A DNA stretch of 64,000 nt from Marasmius tenuissimus (Eukaryota; Basidiomycota; Agaricomycetes; Agaricales; Marasmiaceae): positions 992,001 through 1,056,000 of the forward strand of contig JAQOTA010000069.1 of the NCBI GenBank assembly GCA_029532415.1. Reading direction: 5' to 3'. Below the pieces are notes generated by a model. The model ran no database searches. It was not told the origin of the DNA and worked only from the letters and a program-made list of their open reading frames with translations. Below are positions 23,676-35,418 of the stretch, one piece after another. The stretch's first letter is position 1. Each line of letters opens with the position of its first letter. Position numbers and translations under genes: made by a program.

Positions 23676-24430
23676 ATGTCCGTCGACGCGTTCAACCTCA
23701 TTCCGAAACTGCGGGAAATTTCCTTATTCGAAGGAGACTAAATGAAAGACTGGATCGACAGCTTCAAGGGCGAACTGGACTGTGACGGTGTGCGGTTTCA
23801 TCAGGATAGTCCCAAGAACACCTATTTCTCTCTTTCTAGCCTCTCCTCTCAGGTTACATTCAAAACAATGTTATAAACATTACATTGCACACTCAGAATT
23901 AGACCGCTATCAACCCGAATTCAAATACGGCATCGCGTGCACCAAAGAACAACTCATTTGCTTACGCACGAAAGCGAGGTTTAGCAACGGATAAACCAGA
24001 CTCCCCACGTCCCGACTCCCAAGTGGTCGGCCGTTTTTCGTCAAGTAGACTTGAGGCTATACAACGAGCTATAGGTGAAACGAGAAGACGGAATTCTGCT
24101 CTGAAGTACACCCTGGACAAAAGACAAAGAACGACACCTTCTCCTGAGGCTCTACTCGGACTATAACCCCAAAATTCGGGCAGCCGATCCTGATACTCTC
24201 GTCAAGCAGTTGGAAGAGAAGTTTGGACAGCGGGCAATGTTGAAACTGAGTTCTCCAAGCGACAGGGGCCCGGGCTTGCGACCTCGCTACGAGATCTCCG
24301 GTGAGTAGACTTTGGTTCGTCGATATTTAACCACAGTGGCTCACTATAGCCTATGCCGACTGCTTATAGGTAGAAAGGACAGCATTGACCACGAAATACA
24401 TAGTACATCACGATTGTGAGTCGGACTCTC
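23676..24430 (+). pseudogene. Small protein family, copy E, decayed
   Basis: The exon 1 ATG (23676) aligns with other copies, but its frame closes at TAA after about 21 codons. The exon 2 region keeps recognisable pieces (FKYGIACTKEQL, then TLVKQLEEKFGQ) with several frameshifts. The exon 3 region is only faintly similar. It is a relic, related most closely to copy F. Confidence 0.75.
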
Positions 24431-25256
24431 CCCGCATATCGTTGTCCTTACCCTCTGTGCCACCCTCATCAGCACCTTTGTATCATGATCATTATTTCTA
24501 TTCATTTATTGGAATCTCGTACCGGCCAAATTCACCATTTCGTGAAAGGCCCTATCGCTTCCTTAAACCCCGTCTTTCACGTCAGAACGAAACAGGCTCG
24601 GATTCATAGGGGAGTAGTGTTACAAACGCAATTATACATTGTTCATTCAGCTCGCTCACGGCGGCGGTGACCGACACGGTATAGTCCCAATTTCGGGAGC
24701 AAGCAATGTCATTACCTACAGAGGACGCAAGCCGATGTAACCGAATCGAAAATCTGCGGGCTCAAGTTGTTTCCACATGTTCTATCGTTCGCCCGTTACT
24801 GTCAGTGCCGATGATGCATGGAGGAGAATGAGTTGGGGCGCGAATCTTGAGATGTTGAGCTGACGGCAATATGTAGCACAGGAAGAGTCTGTATCAATGT
24901 CGACGTCTGACTAGGACTCTCGAAAGCACTCGCCAACGTTACAGCCGTTGTATCTTCGCCTGACCTTTCCCCATCGTTGCCTTGGTCATCATTTCATGAT
25001 ACGATCCGGACACCGCTCAGCATTAGTGAGGAAATCGGTTGGCCATTGGTAACGGGCTTTCAGGTTGTCTCCGTCGTGGCCTGATGCCTTCATCCCCTTC
25101 AGCAGTGCGAGGTTCTGCCCGCAACCTTGATCCTGTCTCGCAAAACATCTTCATCCATCAACCATCCATCCGAGCTCCCTTGCTGGACATGAACTGCGGC
25201 AGGTAACTTGACAATCCCAGGTCTTGATGGCGAGCAGTAACCGGTAACCATGCGAG
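24431..25256. other. Intergenic between E and NACHT-2
   Basis: No gene supported. The first half matches sequence after small gene F (about 62600-63000). Confidence 0.6.
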
Positions 25257-28200
25257 ATGAATAATACTGAAATCATGATCATCAGCCTTTCCAAGGAACA
25301 TGCACAGCGTTTGCGACGCTGGCTTTCCGAAGCGCCGCATTCGTGCTCTTCTTCACACAGTCGGATGCAGCGCAACGTTCGACTTTTACCAGTACCACCA
25401 CTGTCGCCCCCACAACATCAAGTGGCATCCCATCCTCTATCCCTACCGTATGAGCCGAGTTCATCAGAGTTTATTACCGCCATGAACAACTCGGAAATCA
25501 CGAATCGCTCTCAAGGCATGCTTGAAGGACCGGGAAGGATGGACACGCACAACACCAACACTGGTCCCGGTATGCAGAACAACAATACTGCAGTGAACCA
25601 GACTATCAGCCACGTAGGCCGGGATCAGATATCTGGAGAAGTGATCAATATAGGCCGAATCTTGGTGAAGAACTTCACTACATCCGTCTCCAACCGTGGG
25701 TTGCGACTCTTTCCCCCCTCTCACCAGGAATGCATCCTGATCTCGATATATTCCAGGACGGTATAAGACACTCTGGGACTCAGTTGCAGGCGTTGCGGCT
25801 TCTCATACCGCAAAACAACAATGTTCACGAGGGGCGTGTCTCGAAGGCACCCGTGTAACGGCTCTAAAGTCCCTTAAAGGGTGGAGGAATGACAAGAAGG
25901 GTCGTCCCATCTGCTGGCTTTCAGGGGCCGCAGGCGTTGGGAAATCCGCCATTGCTATGACCGTTGCTAGATCCTGTGAGGAGGAAGGCCTCCTTGCCTG
26001 CTCGTTCTTCTTCTTTCGATCCGATCCAAATCGTAATAATCCTTCCGCCCTCGCATTGAGCATTGCGCACGGTCTTGTCTCGATGATTCCGTTCATGCGG
26101 AGTCCCATTGAACGGAGGATCTCAAAAGATCCAAGGATCCTGGAAGCCGAGTTGGAAGACCAGTTTCGTGAGCTGATTCTGGAACCCACCTCTAAACGGA
26201 GGTGGCATCGGTTCTTGGTCGAACTTTTATCCAGGCGAAAGGTCCCGACTATCATCATCATCGACGGGCTGGATGAGTGCAGTGACGAGGAAACCCAGTT
26301 GCGCATTCTCTCCGTTATCCGATCTACAGCTGAACAATCACATTGGTTCCCTTTGCGGTTCATGATTTGCAGCCGTCCAGAATCGTGGCTTCGGGAAGCT
26401 TTTGCTTCCGAGCCTCTCCTTCGATGCACGGAACATCTTGTACTGGATGATCGACTCTCGCCCGACCGAGACATCATGCAGTACCTCCTACACGAGTTCC
26501 AGGAGATTTCCACCAGCAAAAAATACAGCCACGTCTGTTTCCCTTCCCCCTGGCCCTCCCCTGAGGATCTTCAATTCCTCGTCCACAGGGCCTCTGGCCA
26601 ATTCATCTATGTAGTCACCGCCATCAAGTTTGTCAAACTCGCGTATAGCCATCCCGTTACCCAGCTGCTCTTCATCCTCCAGAACACTCCGAATCCTAAA
26701 AGAAGCGCATCGCCGTATCATGATCTTGATGCACTGTACCATGTCATACTCAGTGCCAATCCTCATCAAGAGGAGGTCCACTCCATCCTCATAGCTCTCC
26801 TTGTACTTCCACCTGAGGTCGCATCCCCGGCATGTATTGAGTTGTTCCTCGGACTGCCGTCGGGGGAAGTATCCTTGACATTGCGTGCGATGTACTCGGT
26901 GCTGGACATACGCGATAGGGGGGACAGAATCCGTCTGTATCACACCTCGTTCAGGGAATTTCTGGTTGACCGGGACAGGTCGCGCAATTTCCACATTGAC
27001 ATAACCACCCAAACCCCCATAATCACGCGAAAGTGGCTCCAGAACCTCACGGCTAGTCGATTGCGGACTTACAGGTGCGAAATATTTTGAACTGACAATT
27101 GGAAATCTCACATACATCTTCGCAGCGTCGAACAACTCTATAGCGAGGAAACTAGGGCCTTCTTCACGGAGTGGATTGACTTTTGCTGCCATTCGTTCCC
27201 CAGGCCATCCTGGGATTTATTGAATGATTTGAAGAACGTTGACCTCAGCTCTGTATTCCTTTGCCAGCATGTTCTCCATCAGAAGCCAAAATCATGGAAT
27301 TCAGACACAGAGGTATATTGCGAGATATCAACCGTGGAGGTGATATCATTTGAATCTTTACCGACATCTTTCCCCTATTATGCGGATTGGTCTGGGACAT
27401 TTCAAGGGCTACATCAGTGGATGGAGAAAACTGTAAGCATGGGCTTCCATTAGTCTGCGGATGGCCTTATGGTGACCACTACCAGTTTGATAGCGACAGC
27501 CATACTCACGCCGACGAGTACATGTATGACACCAAAAAAAATCAGGAAATCAAGTTCACTCATCGAAATACTGATGAAGTTGATCTCGTGGAGAGTCTCA
27601 AGTGCAGATTTTCGGAGCATCCAAGGTGTTTCCATCTTGAGCTATCTCCAGACGTGCCTCTTCAGCATGTTTTTGTGTCCTGGGCTGTCCACGTCGCCAC
27701 AGGATGTCAATGGCGGACTAGTCTGCGTTCTGAATTAGGCAGCCTCCTTCTTGACCACGCGCCGCTTCGACTCACAGACTGCCACTGTGATTTCCGAGGA
27801 GAGAAAGAGCCGAGAGATCCAGCGCACCTTGCCTTCCAGGAAGCCTGTATGCAAGTAGTCAAAACCTCCATCTCTATTTTCAAGACGATTGCTGGAGCCG
27901 GGCCCGTCGAGGACGGTACCGCCAGTTACCGCGATCACTTTCCAGACCGATACGGGTTTGGCATCTCCACTACCTTGCTAGCGTCGTCGCTCCTGCAACA
28001 CTGTCGGCCTGGAACAGAGTTATTTTCCCTCTGCCAGTCGTTTCTCAAGCTCGCAAAAGGTCATCCAAGCATGACAGTGCCGTTGAAGTGGGGGGAGAAA
28101 CAAAGGGAAGGAGTGCTTGGCTGGATTGAGGTGAGTACTGTGTATTTGGTTTATAAGAGTGGTTGTTAATGTCTTGTTTTCCCGACGACAACGTACTGTC

Positions 28201-28350
28201 ATTAATCTTTCTTTTCCGATATAGACTCTCCCGGACAGTTTTGCCGAAGAGGCTGAGGCACTGGAAGCACAAATAATTGGCTTGCCATGGAGGGAGTGGG
28301 CTGATCGGGTACCGTACAATGGCTGGCCCGGCAGAGCATACCCAAGATAA
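25257..28350 (+). CDS. NACHT-domain STAND NTPase, copy 2
   Basis: Five exons: 25257-25695, 25757-27074, 27126-27432, 27486-28130, 28225-28350; 2835 nt, 944 aa. Introns of 61, 51, 53 and 94 bp match copy 1 in place and phase. N-terminus: about 146 residues, Ser/Pro- then Asn-rich, with NQTISHVGRDQISGEVINIGR. NACHT: Walker A GAAGVGKS at 203-210, Walker B IIIIDGLDE at 312-320, then ICSRPESW. The C-terminal region of about 450 residues has no recognised repeat and ends in a conserved LPWREWADRVPYNGWPGRAY. Protein similarity to copy 1 is very high in NACHT and lower in the middle of exons 2-4 (for example after WSGTF), which may mark the variable, ligand-facing part. Its 3' flank has been pushed away by transposon nest 1. 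The true start may be a later ATG (25482). Confidence 0.87.
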
Positions 28351-28705
28351 TCGAGTAGTATCGACGAGCAGGGAGTGGGTATACCCGCTACCAGGTCATC
28401 CAATCATCCCAAGTAAAGACGGGGAGCAGGTCAACGCATATGTAGGCCAATATAATCTTCGACTTATCACCTATCTAGCAAAGCCCGAGGTCACTAATAG
28501 CATTTGTATACATGTAACATATCCTATACACACGAAGTTGAACACCAGGAGAATGAAAGGCATTGAAAGCGCGGTATTAGTCCCCTGTTGAGGTATTTCA
28601 TATCCAGACAGGTCGAGTTGATTGAGCATATACTGTCCTATTTCACTCAATTCGGATGGTCACGGTCACAGGCCCAAAAATTTCCGAAAATTTTTCGGAT
28701 AGTCA
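28351..28705. other. 3' flank of NACHT-2 up to transposon nest 1
   Basis: Matches the 3' flank of NACHT-1 to about 28620, then diverges. A perfect palindrome (TCCGAAAA T TTTTCGGA, 28683-28699) lies 7 bp before the first LTR. Confidence 0.6.
28683..28699. repeat. 8 bp inverted repeat beside LTR insertion point
   Basis: Arms TCCGAAAA and TTTTCGGA with one central T, immediately left of the Copia-4 LTR start at 28706. Confidence 0.7.
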
Positions 28706-28751
28706 TGTTGAACGTGATGGATATCATGTGATACATTGTTGACGTGTTATT
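28706..28751 (+). repeat. Copia-4 LTR, left piece
   Basis: Starts TGTTGAACGTGATGG, related to but distinct from the Copia-1 LTR. It is cut at 28751 by Copia-1; its continuation is at 40755-41214, with TTATT (28747-28751 and 40750-40754) as target duplication. Confidence 0.75.
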
Positions 28752-29276
28752 TGTTGAACATGTGATTACCATGTGATACACTTTATTGACGTGTTGTTTA
28801 CGCGTCTATTATTTATAGACTCTTTCACTATGACACTTGCACTCGTATGAAAGATCCTGTACTTACTCAGACAGACTCTGTAGTTAGTCAGTACTCACAC
28901 CTTATCTCTATGGTTTATAACAAGGTTCAGCTTTGCACCCAATAGCGTTCAAAGCTGACTGAGCTTTCTCTCTAGATTACTTAGATAGAAAGTTAGTATG
29001 ACTATGCCTACTTACTCACTCTGCTCTTTGAGCACTTATGCTTACTGATATGCAATATGTACCATATGCTATATTCTCACTTACCTATGTTCTATGACTT
29101 GTAGATAGACAAGGACTCTTGTATAAAAGCTGGAGACTTTGTGTCTCAAAGCTTTAGGACAATCTACTCGATTATCACCTCTAGCAAGCATCTACAAGAA
29201 CACAAGAATTCTCTTATAGTCAATATGTGAGGTTTTAGTTTCATCTCACTGTGCATTTAACTATGCTGGCTCAATA
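28752..29276 (+). repeat. Copia-1 5' LTR (525 bp)
   Basis: Begins TGTTGAACATGTGATTACC, ends GGCTCAATA; TATAAAAGCTGG near 29132 is the likely TATA box. It matches 40225-40749 throughout. Confidence 0.92.
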
Positions 29277-29289
29277 GGTTATGGGCCCC
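29277..29289 (+). promoter_or_regulatory. Copia-1 primer-binding site, initiator tRNA-Met internal type
   Basis: GGTTATGGGCCCC directly follows the LTR. It is complementary to the anticodon-arm region (GGGCCCATAACC) of initiator tRNA-Met, as in Drosophila copia, which uses a half-tRNA primer. The same 13 bases follow the LTRs of Copia-2, -3 and -4. Confidence 0.65.
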
Positions 29290-30150
29290 GCAACAGGCGG
29301 GCAGGTCGACGTTATGATCGGAGTAGTTGAAACACTTTCCGTGTGTCACCACCGTCCTAGCGGATGTCTATACCCATATTGGCTATAGAGTCTCTAGCGA
29401 TGAGTTGGGCTATCTGGTGTAGGATTAGGCAGTCCACCTTTTCTGGTTCCACTTAATGTCCCTGTACATGCATGTTGCACGCACGATTGTACATACTGAT
29501 TTGGTCTTCATTTTCTCTCAGGACCAGACCTGCTTCCGACTTGTCGGACCTGTCTTGGTCTTGAATAACCCAGGTTGATGCTCTGGCCATAAATTGCCAC
29601 GGCACAATGCTGAAGAAATCTAACTGTTGGGGGTGGTCCACGGCTGTACAGCTTCGGCTGGAGTGGCACCTTTTGAGCTGTCATACAACTATGCTTCTAA
29701 ACTAGTCTGTATGATGGCGTAGGCCATTGTGCCGAACAACTGGGGTTTTTACGATACATCTTATAGATTATTGCATGGCCATTTTCAGTATGTACCGGGA
29801 CATCCCAAAACCTGTATGCCCTGAACTTGTTTCCAAGTTATTAGTAGATCTTTGTACCAGGCACCAGCGTTACTAAAGGTAGCTGCCTATGGTCCCATGG
29901 TCTGGTCTATTAATAACCTTCTTTGGCATATGGATGACTTTAACGCTAGTCTGGGATTGAGACCAGATAGCGAGAAGGAAACACACCAGACACACACTGG
30001 AAAGGTTACTCTATGTAACCAGATTAACAATCCCTGCACCTGTTGGGACCTGTGACCTATTAGCGGCATCTGTTGAAATCCCAATTTCTCTCCTTTTATT
30101 TTTTCATCATGCTCATGGGATTTTCGCAGATTTCTGTTCAATTAGGAAAT
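29290..30150 (+). other. Copia-1 leader between PBS and gag
   Basis: About 860 bp with no supported gene. The frame into gag is open from 30073, with an ATG at 30109 as an alternative gag start. Confidence 0.6.
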
Positions 30151-32297
30151 ATGTCTCAGAACTCCTCTCAACACAATTCTCGTACCGGTAGCCCTCAAGC
30201 TACTTCTTCTCCAAGGACTGAGCCGGCACCTCCGGGCTTTACTGATTCCAACACTTTCTGGTCTTTCCAACCTCCTGGCCATACCTACAACATCACTAAC
30301 GCCCAAGGAGGTGCTGCCGTACCTGTCTTTGGAAACCTGGATCACCCTATTTATGCGAACGTTGCTGCCGATTTGTTCCCGGCGGGATCTGGTGCAATCA
30401 TGACAATCCCGGAGTTAAAGGACAGCGCCATTTGGAATGCCTTTTTCTATAAGTATACGGCATATCTGCAGCAGCAGGGAATCTTTCAGGTTCTTACTCA
30501 AACCAAGCCAGCTGCTTCTGCATCTGGGTATGCAGAATGGTATACACGCAACAATAAGGCTCTTGGCGTTTTTAAATCTCGGGTTAATCAGGCCTTTGAG
30601 TCCTTGATGACTGATGACATCAAGGAAACAATCGAGAACTTCCAGAAAGCCTTCGGGCAGGAAGATACGGCCCGGCTACTTAATATTTATGAGGAATTTC
30701 ACCACGCCACCTTCTTCTCCAATCAGAATCCTCTCCCGGTCATCACCAAGATGGACCAAAAGAGGAAGGAGCTTAAGGTACTGGGTGTTGACATTCCCGA
30801 GTCCCTCTTCGTCCTCATTGTCATTGCTAAGCTTCCTACTGGACCATGGGAAATGCTAAAGCAGAAGATAATTCAGGAAAAGAAGGAGGATCTCAAGGTA
30901 GTCAAGTTGATTGCACTAATCACAAACGAGTGGAACAGACGTCGTGGTGCTCATGAATCCGCTCTTGCCGCCAGAATTTCTGGCATTCATTGTTTCATTC
31001 CTTCTACTGCTCCACCCTGGTCCCGCCAGAACCGTCAACCTGGTGGGAATTCTTCCCGCAGCAACAACCGGAAGAATAACAATCGTTCTGGTAATGGTAA
31101 TAATAACCAAAAGCAGAATAATAATAACCAGGGTAACCATAATCAACAATCGCAGAAAGGAAAAGGAAAGGGAAAAGGAAAGGCTGGCAAGAAAAAGCAG
31201 AATAATCAAGGAAAGCAGAACGGTCGGCACCTTTCTGCTAACCTTGCTTGTGCCACCTTTGACCAGGAACTCATGGCTCCATTACGGGTTTATATGGCAA
31301 ACATCTCAACAAACCCTCTCGACGCTATTGATACTGATACCGATAGCGAGCACTCCTCCATGCCCTCTTTAGTCACTCTCTCTGAAACTGACGAGATCGA
31401 CATGGAGATCTCTTCTGACTCATCTTCTGAGTTCGAAGAAGGAGAAGTTGTTGAACAGCCACCTATTCCCACGACGAGTCAATGGCCACCTCATGATGTA
31501 AACGATCCCTATGCCCCATGGGCACCTCCACTTCCCGAATCTGTTCCTGATATCTACTTCCCGACCTTCGCTCCCAGTAACTTCCCATACACACCGGCAA
31601 ATCAGCAATCTATCTCCCAGTTTCTCATTCTATACACACAAGAGAATGTACGAAACATGGGAAGATCCAAGCTACGCAGGAGTCAGTATCCCACTACTAT
31701 TTGCGATATCAGACTCCCACTGCCAATTGATGTACCTTTCAGAGGTGCAACTAGTAACTGGGAAGACGAAACGCGGTACCGGGAAATCATGGATATTGTG
31801 AAGCGTAGGAACATCAGTCCGGAGTTTATATTCATCATGATCTGGACCACTACTCGCGTAGTCGTCTATCCAATTCTGCACCGTGCCTGCCATAACCTCA
31901 CGCCGAGGCATGCACTATACCTGCAGAATATATGCGAACCTATTCTCACAGTCCGCGCTTTTTCTCAGACCCGCTTCTGGACTTGGGATGTTCAACATCT
32001 ATCGGAGGCTATTTTGGAAATCAACACCACCAACTGGGTCAAGATCGTCGAAGCACACCCTGAGTGTGTTTCGGTTCTTGAAGTTTTCAGAATACGCAAC
32101 ACCCGAACTCCAATCCCAGTCCAAGTATACAACCCGGTCTTCTGGGGAGCGCACATCAAACTAGGAACAGAAGGAGATTGGCTTTTTGGAACAGCTTCTA
32201 ACCAGTCAGTTCGAGGTCAAAGGGGGGGTTACAAGCAGAACAACAAACGCAATGTTCGCTTTGTCCCTCGATTAAATCTTTGTGATCAATTTGACCG

Positions 32298-32306
32298 ACG
32301 AACCAC
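32298..32306. repeat. MULE target-site duplication, left copy
   Basis: ACGAACCAC; the identical right copy is at 35419-35427. Nine bases is the usual length for MULEs. Confidence 0.92.
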
Positions 32307-32337
32307 AGTTGCCGACTTTTCGCCCCCCGGCACGTGA
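32307..32337. repeat. MULE left terminal inverted repeat
   Basis: Starts AGT and contains GACTTTTCGCCCCCCGG and CACGTGA; pairs with 35388-35418. Confidence 0.85.
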
Positions 32338-32554
32338 GCATCTCGTCCCAAAATGGATGCTTGGTGACCTCGGTCAAGTGTCACGCATGTATATATGTTT
32401 CTTGTCACACATTTATTTCGATTTTTTCTTCCTCATTGTGATCAAGTTGTTCGACTCGTGATCAGTATGTTGGACTTTGAAGGCCTAAGCGACATGTTCG
32501 AAATAATGGAGGTGTTCACAGGTCATGTACATTACAACAATTCTATGTCTACAG

Positions 32555-35312
32555 CTAAGAAGAGACACCTGAAATTGGCGTGTCTTTCAATTGAAGTTGC
32601 TCTATTAATGATTCATTAGTTCCCTTGATGACAACACTGTATTTTCGGCACAAGATGTTGAGGTCTTGTCGTTTTAGTGCCGCTAAGGCCACACGATCAC
32701 GGAGGTCGAACGTTTCAGGGTTGAATAACCTGAACACCGGCATTGGAATCTGCGCCGCGAGTGAGTTGAATTGAATATGAGGGGGATGTATAGGGGGTGG
32801 TATTGGTGCGGGTACTGTCAGGGGATCCGAAACGGTGGATAGTGCGCTTCTGGCATCTTTCTTGGCCTTTTTCCCCGACTTTTCGCCACCGGCATATGGA
32901 TCGGTATGCAGAGTCTTCCGTTTTGATTTGACGGGTGCGTTCATGACTGCCTGGGTCTCAGGCCAGGAGTGTTGATTGGGCGCAACCTTCTTCTCACGAG
33001 GCAGAAGGGAATTTGAGTTCGTGATTTCGTGGGTCACCGATGAGAGGTGATCATAGAACTCCCGGAGTTTGTCGGTGATGACAGCGGGGGGTTGGGTTCG
33101 CAGTTGAAGGTCAAGTGATGACAATTTGCTGATAATATGAGCAATGATTTGGCTATTGGAGGGATCAGATGAGCCAGAGAGAGTATTGGGTGTGGTAGGA
33201 AGGTTGTCATGATCCTCAAAGGGTTCTTCATGAGGGTTAACCCTGTCAGACAGGAGTGATGGAGAGACCAGCGCAAAAGATTCAGGGAAATGAAGTTGGA
33301 CCGCTGCAATATGCTTGCAGTACCGAATGACCGGAAATGCAAGGCAGGTGCAGGTATAGGATTCAATATCAACCTGATAAGCGACTGACCCGTCGGATTG
33401 GGACTGAACTGCAAACTTATCAGAATTCCCCTCATTGCAGCTGATACTTGTCTTTTGAATACTTCGACTACGATTTTCAATCTCTTTTCGCCTCTTTAAC
33501 TCCAGGTTTGGTCCCTCAAAGCCAAACTCCTGCCGCCGGTGTCTCCGGATGAAGTATGGCAATGCGACTTGGATCAATATATAGATAAGATGATCCAATC
33601 GTCTATTGCGCTTCCCCTGTAGAAAATCACCCTTAAGGAGATGATGCCACCTAAGAATATCGTTAGAAATATGATAGATTGATTCAAATTCATGGTACTC
33701 ACGCCTCAACCAGCATGTTTGTATCTGAAAGCTCGAATATAGTACGGTCCTGCCGGTAGACGGCTGACCACATGGGAATATCTGATGCTGTCAGCCAATT
33801 AAGCTTGAAGTAATTGATGAGGCTCAGCGGTGCTAGCTTCTGGATCTGCTCCCATGTCAACCAGAACTTGGACTGATCGGTTATCCTGATCCAGCCCTGT
33901 AGTAGCTTCCATAGCTCCTCATAGTGTTGAGTGACAAAGTGTTGTTGCCAAGCGTGAAGGACATGCCACCAGCAGAGAAGTCGACGAGATTCCAGGTATC
34001 GGGCTGCTATCGCATTCAGCTGACCCGTGTCCTTGTCCGACATGAAATACTTCGGGATAACATCTGGGTGCCTGGCGCGAATCAATTTCAGGAAGAAATC
34101 AATAGTTTCTTGCTGAGCATTAGATGAGATCATGAATGCAGACGGCATCCCTACATCAGTAACAATTAGTTGAGCTCAGAGTAGAGTACGACGCAAAGCA
34201 GTTGACTCACCATGTCCCCAATGGTCCCTTACAAGTAGTGAGAACAAGCTCATATTCTCGTAGTGAGTAGTGTTATGCGTGGCATCAATCCCCGCATAGC
34301 GACCGCTGTGTTGTTTCCAACACTCGGATTGGTACCTGGTCTGGACCACGAGCACAAAAGCGTTGGGTTGCAAGCCCGATGCAGGAGGGGGCTTGTCTGA
34401 GCTTGTCTTGAGCTCCACATAATGCCCTTGCTCACGCAAATTCTTCACCCACTGCAGAACAGAGGCCCCATCCTGAGAAGCCAACCGAATAGTTTCCTCT
34501 TCAATCATCTTTTGGATCCTCCAGATATCTGCCCGTGTGGCAAATTCATTCCGCCGTGCCTTCCCATCTTTGAGTTCCTCCAAATTCTCCTCTGTAACCC
34601 TTCCACCCTGAATTTGCTCCAGAACCTTGGCCGGTTCAACACCGAGACGAAGTAACCGCTCAATCTCCGCCCGGGTATTCTTTGACAGCCGCGTGAATTT
34701 TGCATTCAAATCTCCGGTTGGATGGTTGTGTGTGTTGTTATAGTTTCCGAGCACTGTTGATGTCGAGGAGTAGGTTCTGATCAATAAACGGGCTTTACAA
34801 TCGCATTTCTTGCTCTCGACTTTGCGGGACCACTGCTTTTTCTTCTCGTAGTGCTTCTTCCCGCCAGTATTTCCCCTGCTGCAGGCAAATTTGGTCGTTG
34901 TGTGCCATTCATCCTTGCCATCCTGGACCTTTCGGTTGTCCTTCAGCACAAACTCCACCATATTATCTGCTTCTTCGTCCTCCAACCAACACCGCATATC
35001 ATTCATTGACGCCCACTCCAATGTATAGCCGGCCTCACGGTCTGACTGAAGTTTCTCCAATGTCGGACGTTCCTGAGTGGGTTGATCAATGTTGATGTCA
35101 TTCGGCAGTTCGGCTGTATAGGCTGGGAAAGTGGTGGCTGAGGAGGCGGGAGAGTCGGATATGGAAAAAGACTGGGAGCTCGATTGAAACTCGAAGAAAG
35201 ACATGTACAGACGGTGCTGGATCGTGAGGAGGAGGTTCTCATAGGCCAAAGCGCACATTTGGTTGACTTTCGCTGCCACCAATAATAAAAAACGTGACAT
35301 ATAATATTTCAT
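32555..35312 (-). CDS. MULE transposase with FAR1/GCM-like and SWIM zinc fingers
   Basis: Three exons: 35312-34211, 34150-33703, 33650-32555; introns of 60 and 52 bp, GT-AG, phases 1 and 2; 881 aa from a true ATG. In order: an N-terminal WRKY/FAR1-like zinc segment (C144, C170-x-C172, H195-x-H197), the MULE DDE core with GIDATH (D343) and YFMSDKD (D406/D408), a WWHVLHAW block typical of the family, and a SWIM finger CxC-x8-C-x-H (C617, C619, C628, H630). A basic, Pro-rich C-terminal tail follows. The enzyme cuts and rejoins DNA at the element's inverted termini. Frame and motifs are complete, so the copy may be active or was so very recently. The third catalytic acidic residue was not pinned down. 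Confidence 0.9.
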
Positions 35313-35387
35313 TGTCGTAGAAAAATAACAATATCCTATGGAAATAACATTTTTTGAGTCTGATGTAAGCTACATCCATTTTGGGAC

Positions 35388-35418
35388 ATCACGTGCGGGG
35401 GGCGAAAAGTCAAAGACT
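35388..35418. repeat. MULE right terminal inverted repeat
   Basis: Reverse complement starts AGTCTTTGACTTTTCG and matches the left terminus with a few differences; followed by ACGAACCAC (35419-35427). Confidence 0.85.

Larger units (their letters stand above)
32307..35418 (-). mobile_element. Mutator-like DNA transposon (MULE), complete
   Basis: 3112 bp, inserted in the Copia-1 polyprotein frame. Flanked by the 9 bp duplication ACGAACCAC and by inverted termini of about 30 bp that share GACTTTTCGCCCCCCG and CACGTGA, with a further inner shared block GTCCCAAAATGGATG. It carries one intact transposase gene on the minus strand. Confidence 0.92.
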
